Positions 56,147-64,000 of a DNA stretch of 64,000 bases are shown here, piece by piece. The position numbers and the translations under genes are program-made. Source of the DNA: Amylostereum areolatum (lineage: Eukaryota; Basidiomycota; Agaricomycetes; Russulales; Stereaceae); assembly GCA_012932865.1 (NCBI GenBank), contig SAXG01000108.1:1-64000 (forward strand), given 5' to 3'. The notes under the pieces were generated by a model. The model had not been told where the DNA came from. It saw nothing but the letters and a program-made list of their open reading frames with translations, and made no database searches. Within the stretch, counting starts at the first letter, position 1. Every line of letters starts with the position of its first letter.

Positions 56147-57442
56147 TTTCGACGTCGGTTTGCATATCCATATGGTTCTGTCTAATGCATTCGTTTGCTA
56201 CATTTCGAAGAATCCGTACGGTCATCTCTACTGGAGAAACCCCTGGTTCAAGACGCAAGCGGTCGATTTATTCGGGGCGTTGATGTCAGCGCAGTAGTTG
56301 CACTTATACTCGATTGTCCTTCCCCTCGCATATTACCACTGAATGTACAGGGGCGTAATATCTTCGACTCTCATACACCTTCGCTCAGGTGCGGTACGTT
56401 TCGGTCAAAACTCAAGGTAGAAACAGTTTGTATGTGGACCTTCCCTTGTTCCTGTTTTATCTGACATTGCCCTTGCAGAAGAAGCTTTTGTAGGACCAAA
56501 TAATTGAATTCACGGGCTATTGACGGTGTAGCTTGTCCTGTTCTAGCTCTGCACTTCCTCTCTAAGTATGTGACTATGCCATGTGTAAGACTGTCAGACA
56601 TCCGCCAACTGACTCTGATTTGCTCGCCTTCCCAATGACTCAGCTTCTAAGGTTGACTGTGGGTTTGTCGCGAGATCAGTGCTTCCATTGACGCTCTGTG
56701 AGCTCGGAGGACTTAATGCCTGTGGTTGATCAACCGTTGATGCAGCTCTGCCGGCTTACCTAGGTTCTATGGCCACTTACCTCGTCAGGCTCACGTCCCT
56801 GTCTTTGTTGATACAGGCCCACGGCCTCCGGGCGATCAACGTCGAACACGAGCGGCAAACACGCTCTTTCCTGTGCCCGAACATGTGTCAAATCCACGGG
56901 GCAAAATCGCCAAGCCATAGCGCGTAGCGCTCCCTTGTCAAAGTAAGTCGCCACTGTTTCGGGCCTCTCGCAGTCTTCCTTACTTGGGTGGTGCAGTATG
57001 TGGTTCGCAGATTAAGTTGAAAGCCATCGTCCTCCCACCGATGAAGAGGGATGACCATCGTCGACAGTTAGCAAGACTGAATAGCTACCAAGCAAAATAT
57101 CCAAATGATCTTCATCGCCTTCCAACCAATCCGGACAGCACGAGCTTCGCAATGATAGGTAGATTTGGATCCATGATTATCAACCCAAGCCTTGTTCCTG
57201 AAGCGGCAGTGGTATAAAAGTCCACGACGTGGAAGATAACCGCCACCCCACGGTCAACCCTTTCCTCCGTCCTTTTAATTATCTTCTACCCCCCTCCGTT
57301 TTTAGGTACTGGATAGTGAGTGTTATCGCACCTCTTTGTACAATCATGTTCGCCATTCTAACGGCATCTGCAGCCTTTGTATACGATCTCGCGGCACTTC
57401 TACTTCTACTCCTATCACGCCTGTTCACTCACACCTACATTT
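56147..57442. other. Intergenic, no gene recognised
   Basis: Short frames on both strands have no features. A TATA box GGTATAAAAG (57211-57220) near the right end probably serves the secreted-peptide gene at 57443. Confidence 0.5.
57213..57220 (+). promoter_or_regulatory. TATA box of the secreted-peptide gene
   Basis: TATAAAAG lies about 225 bp before the chosen ATG. That distance suggests a longish 5' UTR, or a 5' UTR intron. Confidence 0.45.
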
Positions 57443-58184
57443 ATGCTTATACTCGGGTTCCTCGCTCTTGTGATGTCTCACGGCGTCCTCGCCGCCCCGA
57501 TCCCGTTCTCGTGAGTACCACGTGCGTTTGACTTGTCCCCCATCGACTCTGAATTTCTAGACAGTCTTTCGGATTTGTCCACGGTTGGCACCACTGGCGC
57601 CGTATGGAGAGTTCTCTGTTACGATGTGCGCGGGACTGACGATGACACATCTTACTACTCATCAGGCGGCTAACAGAGGTAGTCCGGACATTACGAGCGG
57701 GTATCTGAGAAGGTGTGTTTCCTCGTATAATAACCCAAGCGATAGCTGGTGACGTTCGCGCGCACTGTATAGGCAGCTCCTCTCGTTCGACTCCTCCGTG
57801 CTTGGTGGGCAGAAAGTAAGCAATCGTTATAATGCATACGGCTGAAGCTCATATCCTTCGCTTAGGCCGTTGCACATTTCTCAGAGAGTCCCGACGTTGG
57901 TGCTGGGTTTCTGAGGAGGTACGATCTAGCCTGGGCCCGAATGAAACCACGCTACTGACGCACCACAACCATTTGCAGGAAAGGCCTTGGTGAGATGTCC
58001 GCGTCTGGGCTCGCCGGCGATGCTTTCGGTCCTTTGGTTGCCGACCGCAGGTTTCTACCTGGTTCAACAATAGGCGTTCCCAGTGTATGTACCAAACGTG
58101 GCTGCTAACAGTTTTCTCACCGTGGAATGCTAGGGTATTCTGAATCTTGGGGGCAGTCCGGACGTCAGCACTGGGCTTTTCTAA
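57443..58184 (+). CDS. Secreted repeat protein, putative Kex2-processed peptide precursor
   Basis: Seven small exons (57443-57510, 57565-57625, 57666-57712, 57773-57815, 57866-57918, 57979-58084, 58134-58184) give 142 residues. The signal peptide is M-L-I-L-G-F-L-A-L-V-M-S-H-G-V-L-A followed by A-P-I-P. Three related blocks follow: G-S-P-D-I-T-S-G-Y-L-R-R, E-S-P-D-V-G-A-G-F-L-R-R and G-S-P-D-V-S-T-G-L-F at the C-terminus. V-A-D-R-R sits between the second and third. The dibasic Arg-Arg ends are the cleavage sites expected for the Golgi protease Kex2. In the first two repeats a phase-2 intron splits the second Arg codon of the pair, which suggests growth by exon duplication. The exon sum is in frame; the second intron (40 nt) is short. 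I know no named family. Confidence 0.65.
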
Positions 58185-58679
58185 CGGTCAGTCCTTTGAA
58201 TGAACACTGAACCACGTTGTCACCAACGTGCCGCTATGCAGGAACTACCATGAATGCACAGAGACAACGTAATCATGTGTTCGGACGCTCGCGGTCAGCA
58301 TATGGGGTCCGTATTTCATGGCTATAAGAGTGCGGATTTCGGGCTGATGCAGCCCTGCCAGTCACAGGGGAAATTAGAGTAGTGTCGATGGTCGTGTTAT
58401 TTTTTCACTTTCGACGATGTCAGTGCCTTTTTCACAACGTCGACGTCCAGTGAGATTTTATCTCGGTCTTCCCAAGCTTTCCAACACCTATGCTGTACTG
58501 CGCAAGATAGCTGGGCTGCGGACTACTTTCAAGCAAGATTCGCCTGCTTCCGTTTCCCCATCCGCCGCGCCTCGAGGCCCATCATTATGTCACGCACAAA
58601 CCTCGGGATTCCGTCTTATAAGATAGGGCATCTTTCAGGCAACTCACATCAGCTCACATCCAACCTCATACCTGACGTG
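58185..58679. other. Spacer upstream of the nucleotidyltransferase-like gene
   Basis: An in-frame upstream ATG at 58587 would add 31 residues, but the M-G-G-N-A-F start at 58680 is more plausible. Confidence 0.45.
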
Positions 58680-59834
58680 ATGGGTGGGAACGCCTTCCGC
58701 CAAACTCTCCCTACAGCATCCTTCCCGCGTCTTTCACCCGCGATCTACGCACAAATCAAGGGCATATTCGCAGAGCGACTTGCAACGTTCTTCACCCATG
58801 TTATAGTCCCACACGAGGCGCCTGAGAAGACAGATCACGGAGATGTAGACTTCATAGTCGCGGGCCTAGGCACGGCACCCTCAACGGCCACGTTGGAAGA
58901 CATTCGTACCGCGCTCGGCGCACGCGTTCATATCCCAAGTCCCTTGGACATGCATGGAATAAGCAACTTTGCGATCCCGCTTGCAAATATACACCCGAAC
59001 GTTGATTCTGGTGTTGCGGTGGAACAATTCGTGCAGGTGGATGTCAACGTTCGAGCGGACGAGCGCGAGTGGGAGCGCATCGCCTTTTTCCACGCATACG
59101 GCGATCTTGGGATGATTCTCGGACAAGTTGCTGCGGGAGTCGGGCTGCACATCGGGGAGAAAGGCTTGAAGGTCTGTCCTCCCTTCTATTCCCTGAGCTG
59201 TCCTCTGACTGCAAGGCGGGTGCAGATGTCATCGACGGCTCTCGCTCCAACACACTCAACTACATTTGTGCTTTCGGACTCGTTCAAAGATATTCTTCGG
59301 TTCTTCACGCTGTCCATGGAAAGATGGGAAGATGGTTTTGACGCTCGCCGCGAGATCTTCACATGGGTTGCCACATCCAGGTTCTACAATCCATACCGGA
59401 TCATGACTCCTCAGAATGGAACCAAGTCTCGGGAGATGTACCAAGAATTCTTTGCGTGGAACAAAGAGCGGAAAAGTCAGGCCATTTATCCAACGGAGGG
59501 TAGAGATGCACTGGTAGGAAGAGTGCAGGGAGAAGCGCTCGTATTCTTTGGAAGGAAGGAGGAGTTTGACAGCTTGGTGAAGAGCAACAGGCGGCGAATG
59601 AGGCTAAGGACGATCTGGAACGGGACCAAGGTGGGCGAGTGGACGGAATGGAGTGGGTGGGGACGAGGTGTGGGACGGGTGATGAAGCACCTCAGGCAGA
59701 CGGTCGGAGAGGATAGAATTGCAGACATGACGGAAGAGGAGGTGAAGGAACTGGTATTGGAGGCGAAGAAGGTGGTGGAGAAGGAGAGAGAGGCGGAGTT
59801 GGCTACTGCTGGGGGCCCTGAATCGCTTCCGTAA
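58680..59834 (+). CDS. Nucleotidyltransferase-like protein of unknown role
   Basis: The 384-codon frame begins M-G-G-N-A-F-R-Q-T-L. It contains D-H-G-D-V-D-F-I-V (about residues 62-70), a G-D-x-D pair as in the Pol-beta nucleotidyltransferase fold, and later Q-V-D-V-N-V as a candidate third carboxylate. The second half is Trp/Arg-rich (S-M-E-R-W-E-D-G-F, F-T-W-V-A-T-S-R-F-Y-N-P) and ends in a charged helix. A 54-nt in-frame intron at 59172-59225 (GTCTGTCC...GTGCAG) is likely, since it removes a poorly conserved-looking stretch. I cannot name the family; nucleotide transfer or RNA-end modification is only an inference. Confidence 0.7.
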   Translation: MGGNAFRQTLPTASFPRLSPAIYAQIKGIFAERLATFFTHVIVPHEAPEKTDHGDVDFIVAGLGTAPSTATLEDIRTALGARVHIPSPLDMHGISNFAIPLANIHPNVDSGVAVEQFVQVDVNVRADEREWERIAFFHAYGDLGMILGQVAAGVGLHIGEKGLKVCPPFYSLSCPLTARRVQMSSTALAPTHSTTFVLSDSFKDILRFFTLSMERWEDGFDARREIFTWVATSRFYNPYRIMTPQNGTKSREMYQEFFAWNKERKSQAIYPTEGRDALVGRVQGEALVFFGRKEEFDSLVKSNRRRMRLRTIWNGTKVGEWTEWSGWGRGVGRVMKHLRQTVGEDRIADMTEEEVKELVLEAKKVVEKEREAELATAGGPESLP

Positions 59835-60042
59835 GACGAACCTTCGTGAAACATCAAACGTGTATGTATCATTGTATCAGAATGTAATTGAGTATACAGT
59901 TGCAATGTCGGCGGTCTGTTCGCGACGCGACTGGTCACATGACCGTTCATCCCGGAACCACAGGTCCAACTTTCGACAGGTACTTATCTTGTACCGTTAC
60001 CTGTTGCCTTGTGTCCAAGAACATTCCTACTCATAAACGACA

Positions 60043-61159
60043 ATGCCTGCTCCAACACCTCACCGCACACCATTGAGGCGTGTTTCTCAAGGGTCACTCT
60101 CTGCCATGTCGCGCTCAGGTGCGCATCCGGACGCTCCGTATGGCCTCGGCTTCCTCGAACCTGCCATGGCCGAACTTGCGGACGAAGTCGACACGCTCCA
60201 GACAAACGTAGAGGGGCTGCGTGAGCTTGGAGACGCGTTGCAGACATTCAACGAATCTTTTGCCAGTTGGCTCTATGTTATGAATATGAACGCGTTGACG
60301 GTGGATTGGCCCCAGGTGCGTGCATTGACCGCTTCATGTCATTGCACGCTAACGAAATACCACTCAGGCGCCAACAGACAACTCCTACATATTAGCAAAA
60401 CGGAGAGCGGGTATTCCTTTCTCTTGATTTGTGCCCGTTTGAAGTCGCTCACCCTGCCGAGAGTAGAAGAGGACGCTCAGGCTGCATATATCGCCTTGCA
60501 ATCACGAAAACACCAACCCGAACCATTCATCTCAGATAAGACCACTGCGACAGAGGATGCGAATGCGACAGCGGCTGCAGATAATACCATGATGAACGAG
60601 ACCATGACGGCTGGTAAGCCTGCAACAGTGAAGGTGAAGAAGAAGGGACAACCGAAGATGACCGCGAAGGAGAAGAAGGAACGAAGTGTGCGTCGGACTG
60701 CCCGTTTCTTCCGCATGCAACATGGTCTCACGTCTTCATACAGATTGCGGTTGACAAGGCCGTTATGTCCCTGCCACTCGAGTTTCGTGGTAATGATCCT
60801 GTGAGTCTGCCCTGCGATCCATGTATAATAGGTCTAATCAGCGCGTATAGGGACTTCGTCGGAATGTGGAGACCGTTATAGAGGCCCTCATGGACAATGC
60901 CGGGAAAGGGATGAAACGTACGCCTTCGTGGCATGCCAGGCTTAACTTCCAACTCACTTGTCTTCAGTAATTGAACTTATCAAACCTCCGGAACTCAATC
61001 AAGCAAGAGTCAACAAATGTCTCATTGCAATGGTGAACAGGAAAATCGTCACGAAGAATAATAGCACGGTACCATCTCTTCGATTCCTTCGCACGGCACC
61101 TACCAACCTTGCACGCACAGGGTATTGTTCTATACCACTGGCAAGGAGTCCCTGCTTGA
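60043..61159 (+). CDS. dam1: DASH complex subunit Dam1
   Basis: Dam1 is a subunit of the DASH/Dam1 ring that couples kinetochores to microtubule ends. Exons are 60043-60315, 60368-60410, 60467-60687, 60744-60800, 60851-60917, 60968-61068 and 61121-61159, giving 266 residues. The conserved core is L-A-D-E-V-D-T-L-Q-T-N-V-E-G-L, F-N-E-S-F-A-S-W-L-Y-V-M-N-M-N-A-L-T-V-D-W-P-Q-A-P. A Lys-rich, Ala/Thr/Asn linker follows. The agaricomycete-type C-terminus P-L-E-F-R-G-N-D-P, L-N-Q-A-R-V-N-K-C-L-I-A-M-V-N-R-K ends V-L-Y-H-W-Q-G-V-P-A. The C-terminal part is recovered only when all introns are removed. Confidence 0.9.
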
Positions 61160-61439
61160 ACTTGGCAAAACTTTGCTGGACATACCAACTCCTGTATTTC
61201 TTTTACAACTGTAGCGCTAGCATAATTTGTGAGCGTCGTCTTCCCCACTGATGCTTTTACAACTCACTAAGCGTACTCGCAGACAATTTTGGGAATTGTG
61301 GTGCTTGCGGTCCCAACATTGGTTCTCCCAGGGACCGCGCTATATAGGCCCCAGAAAATATATGATCCTCCTATCGGATAATGATTCGAATCGCCGAAAG
61401 ACGCATCCTCGATGAAAGTGTCAACCAGTTTCGAAAACA

Positions 61440-61620
61440 AGGGGTGACCGGTTTACATATAACGACTCACCATTGTTCCCCGAGGCATCCATCATAAAGA
61501 AGGGTTTGGCCAATGGGCTTGACATTCTCATCATCAACGCTGGTGTCGTAGGTTCAATTTACCCTTATTCCCTCAGATCGATCGTTGCCGCTAACTCTCG
61601 TTATTGTTTTCTTGCAGAAA
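61440..61620 (+). pseudogene. Short-chain dehydrogenase/reductase remnant
   Basis: The frame at about 61479-61556 reads F-P-E-A-S-I-I-K-K-G-L-A-N-G-L-D-I-L-I-I and then N-A-G-V-V. This is the beta4 and N-A-G motif of classical SDR enzymes. The glycine-rich cofactor loop and the Y-x-x-x-K active site are not found nearby, so only a fragment remains. Confidence 0.5.
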
Positions 61621-61727
61621 CTATCAAGCTGATCCCGCTTTGACCAGACATCAACCTCGCACTCGTGAAGTCATGCCGTACCAAGTGCCAACGTCGTCGG
61701 TCCTGCGCCTGTCTGATAGATGCTCCT

Positions 61728-61744
61728 GCCCCCCCCCCCCCCCC
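61728..61744. repeat. Poly-C run, 17 bases
   Basis: An uninterrupted run of C; its length is liable to sequencing error. Confidence 0.8.
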
Positions 61745-62119
61745 TCTCGAGAAGGCCAAATGCAGCGTGATCGCGTAGATCGGGAGCAGCACGTCGGTAC
61801 GGCATCCGAGGCCATCGTACTTCGTACTGCATCAGCTAGTCGGGATTGGTGTTGGTAAGGTTCCTGCTTCATACAACACGGATAGACCAGGCTTATGGTT
61901 GGATGAGTAGGCATTTTAAACTTCAAGCAATAAATGGGCAAGCCGAACTTGACGATTTCCTCAGGCATGCAGGATGGAAGGTGGTTGAACTCGGGATAAA
62001 AAGAGCACCTTCAGGGGATTATGACAGCAGTGCAAGGGGGTTTATATAGTGAAAATACTAGCACCACGATCTACAAAGCTTGGAGTGGGCAGTCCCGCAC
62101 CTACGCATAAGCACACCAT

Positions 62120-63220
62120 CTATATCTCCCGACGAAATGTCTTCACGCCATCCTTGTCGCGCACAATGCGTATTCCAGCCTTCTTCAGCTCGTCCATGAT
62201 AATGTCCGGAACCCGCACCTCCTTCCTCAATAAACACCTCTGCATGTGAATGATATGCTTATCCTTGACAAATGCCCGTAGCCAGGTGTGTCGGCAAAGA
62301 ATACAGGTCATGGCCTCCGCCCGGGCGTGTACAAAAGCGACATGCTCAGCCACCTGTAACCTGTCTTTTTCCGGGTCAGAACACCTGGTCCAACGGCACA
62401 CGGCGCGGGTGTCATTTATGAGGCAGGAGTGCACAGATTGGAGGTGCTTCTTGATGGCGGCGGTGAACACTTGACCCAATGCACCGGACCTTTTGCGGTG
62501 GCCGACCATGCCTTCGATATTTTGGCCGCACCCACCATCCCACTCGCAAGGAAACGAAAAGGATAATCCCGAGTAACGGTAAACGAACACGACGTGCTTG
62601 ATCCCGAGTAAAGCTTTGTTCAAGAAGGCGGTGTTGACATCGTCTAGGACCCGATCGTGGGGCTGTATGCTGGTTGAAATTGGGACGTCTTGGAGAAAAC
62701 CGGCCGGTTGTAAGACTACAGGTAGGATGGCGAGAGATGATGCCAGGGTTGGAGGCGGTGGTAAGGTCTGCTGTCTTAAAGGCGGCACAATGGGAACAGG
62801 AAGGCCAGGCAAGAGAGCTTGTGGCGTGGGACGTGGGACGCAGTCTGGAAGCAGCTTGAAACCAAAAACGTCGCAAAATTCTTGTAATGATGTATTGAAA
62901 TAGGGAGAGGTGAGGGTAAGGCAGAATACCTCCCAACGTTCCCTCTCTGACCAATGGCCGATACCGAAGACATCGAATAGCCGGCGAAGCGAGAGAGGGT
63001 CACTGGCAAGGATCCGCGAGAACAGCACCAGTTGCTCGTTCTTGGGTAGCTCATCCACGCGCACGGTCGGAAATTCGGGTTCTTGCGCAGTGGCGGAGAC
63101 GTTAGGAGTCCTGGTGAGGGGGGAGGTCTGTTCGTCAAGATACCCACAAGACAAAGTAACACCGCCTGCAGAAAATGACTGCCGAAGAGGTGTAGAGGGC
63201 GAAAGGTATCGAGAAGTCAT
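62120..63220 (-). CDS. Zinc-finger protein, unknown function
   Basis: The single-exon frame encodes 366 residues from the ATG at 63220; an upstream in-frame Met at 63346 is less likely. The N-terminal half is Leu/Pro-rich. The C-terminal half carries cysteine/histidine pairs in C2H2-like spacing: F-P-C-E-W-D-G-G-C...H-L-Q-S-V-H, V-C-R-W-T-R-C...H-V-A-F-V-H, and C-I-L-C...H-I-I-H-M-Q-R-C. A minus-strand TATA box (CTATAAAAGG, 63318-63327) is about 100 bp upstream. Such finger proteins are frequent in agaricomycetes and may bind DNA, but I cannot assign a role. Confidence 0.65.
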   Translation of the reverse strand: MTSRYLSPSTPLRQSFSAGGVTLSCGYLDEQTSPLTRTPNVSATAQEPEFPTVRVDELPKNEQLVLFSRILASDPLSLRRLFDVFGIGHWSERERWEVFCLTLTSPYFNTSLQEFCDVFGFKLLPDCVPRPTPQALLPGLPVPIVPPLRQQTLPPPPTLASSLAILPVVLQPAGFLQDVPISTSIQPHDRVLDDVNTAFLNKALLGIKHVVFVYRYSGLSFSFPCEWDGGCGQNIEGMVGHRKRSGALGQVFTAAIKKHLQSVHSCLINDTRAVCRWTRCSDPEKDRLQVAEHVAFVHARAEAMTCILCRHTWLRAFVKDKHIIHMQRCLLRKEVRVPDIIMDELKKAGIRIVRDKDGVKTFRREI

Positions 63221-63317
63221 GCGCGGTCGGAGGTTTTGCACGCTTTGGTTTATGCTGCAGGAGGAAAGAATATGGAGGTGGGAAACAAGAGGCGAGAAGT
63301 CGATGTAACAGGGCAAC

Positions 63318-63327
63318 CTTTTATAGT
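63318..63327 (-). promoter_or_regulatory. TATA box of the zinc-finger gene
   Basis: CTATAAAAGG on the minus strand lies about 100 bp before the ATG at 63220. Confidence 0.5.
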
Positions 63328-63432
63328 GACCGTCATGCTTGTTCATGGCAAAGTTCGCACTGTTGTTTGGGTCCGCAGACTCCTTGTTGTTCAGACAAGC
63401 AAATTAAAAGAAGGATCATTAACGTATGTCTA

Positions 63433-64000
63433 TTACTTCTTCTTGACAGCCTTAATCCTAATGGTCTCTGTGCCAATGAAAACGCCCTGTAGACCGACCG
63501 ATTAATCAGAGGCGAGGTCTACGAGATCGTGGACGACATACCTTCCCCTTGTATGGTTCTGGTGGCCTCCACTTTCGCACCTTTGCAGCAAACAGTCCGA
63601 GCTGGTGTTTGTCGGTGCAACTGAGCAATATTTTGGTCGCATATGGAACCTCGGCTTTGATGTGTGGTGGGACCGGGACGAGGACATTATGGCTGAAGCC
63701 CAGCTTCATGTTGAGCCGTTTGCCGCTGCCGCCCGCTTCTGTCCCACGAGGGTCGTCCTCGAGTGCCGCACGGTAACCGACGCCGACCAGGTAGAGGGGT
63801 ACGGAGAACCCTTCGGTCATGCCGATGATGGCGTTGTTGATGAGCGTGCGCGTGAGGCCCCACATAGCGCGTTGTTTCTTCACTTCCGCGTTCTCCACTG
63901 CCAGTGCAAGTGTATCTGGCGTCGGATGTGAGAGCGTCATGAATGGCTCTAGTGGGACCTGGGTAGTCCCGAGCGGACCCTGCACGGTGAGGGAGGTCGG
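63433..64000 (-). CDS. mrpl6: Mitochondrial ribosomal protein uL6 (partial, 5' end outside window)
   Basis: This is the large-subunit mitochondrial ribosomal protein L6. The visible exons are 64000-63542 and 63486-63433, joined across a GT-AG intron. Family marks are V-Q-G-P-L-G near the right edge, M-W-G-L-T-R-T-L-I-N-N-A-I-I-G-M-T-E-G-F, V-G-V-G-Y-R-A, L-G-F-S-H-N-V, C-T-D-K-H-Q-L-G-L-F-A-A-K-V-R-K-W-R-P-P-E-P-Y-K-G-K-G (second exon) and a lysine-rich end. The N-terminus with the mitochondrial signal lies beyond position 64000. Confidence 0.92.

Larger units (their letters stand above)
61160..62119. other. Intergenic with a dehydrogenase relic and a poly-C run
   Basis: Apart from the short-chain dehydrogenase remnant near 61480 and the C tract at 61728, no gene could be supported here. 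Confidence 0.5.

Noticed and set aside
56200..56290. Possible tRNA from a GGTTCAAGAC-like arm
   Set aside because: No matching acceptor, D or anticodon stems are found around it. I found no convincing tRNA anywhere in the window.
57229..57531. A 100-codon hydrophobic frame overlapping the secreted-peptide gene
   Set aside because: Its frame ignores the signal peptide and splice structure supported by the repeats downstream; it is probably an overlapping chance frame.

Overview
The window comes from a filamentous basidiomycete, almost certainly an agaricomycete. The evidence is dense, short (about 45-70 nt) GT-AG introns with CTAAC/CTGAC-type branch sites, FunK1 fungal kinases, an expanded family of multi-pass membrane proteins, SET-domain paralogs, and a chromodomain Ty3/gypsy element. 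There are no operons; genes sit on both strands and most have 4-8 exons. I assembled the exon structures by hand. For nearly all genes the summed exon length is a multiple of three, and for the paralogs the exon lengths agree exactly.

Left, 1-10.9 kb: a transposon-rich zone. It holds a GC-rich, frame-broken gag-like region with a coiled coil and a CCHC knuckle (279-2542, minus). Next to it is a decayed Ty3/gypsy chromovirus (2567-8885, minus, one LTR recognised). Further right is a non-autonomous hAT element with an 8-bp target-site duplication and a remnant of the transposase dimerisation domain (9581-10397).

10.9-25.7 kb: FunK1 kinase copy A with a damaged 5' end, the flippase-associated gene rft1, a small secreted-peptide ORF, two tandem seven-helix membrane proteins, and a minus-strand tandem pair of SET-domain genes (SET-1, SET-2).

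26-39 kb: a small Gly/Ser-rich protein, tRNA-splicing endonuclease subunit sen15, a large RRM+YTH RNA reader, SET-3, and an inverted partial copy of the SET pair (tail of a SET-2-like pseudogene followed by SET-4).

39-50 kb: FunK1 copy B, an alpha/beta hydrolase with an in-frame amber codon, a 1.3-kb Mutator-like non-autonomous element with a 9-bp target-site duplication, a zinc-finger ORF next to its insertion point, a third seven-helix membrane protein, and a small seven-exon protein.

50-64 kb: mostly conserved housekeeping genes. These are queuosine salvage (qng1), a family X DNA polymerase with a mitochondrial-type presequence and AT-hooks (divergent from sfh1 of the RSC chromatin remodeller), the kinetochore gene dam1, and mitochondrial ribosomal protein uL6 (cut by the window end). 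Among them sits a seven-exon gene for a small secreted protein with dibasic-ended repeats, which looks like a Kex2-processed peptide precursor. A nucleotidyltransferase-like orphan lies next to it.

The most interesting items are the putative Kex2-processed peptide precursor, the mitochondrial-type polymerase with an altered third catalytic carboxylate, the inverted SET-gene duplication whose two SET-1-type copies both lost the same C-terminal domain, and the FunK1 pair, which is much more alike in exon 2 than in exon 4.
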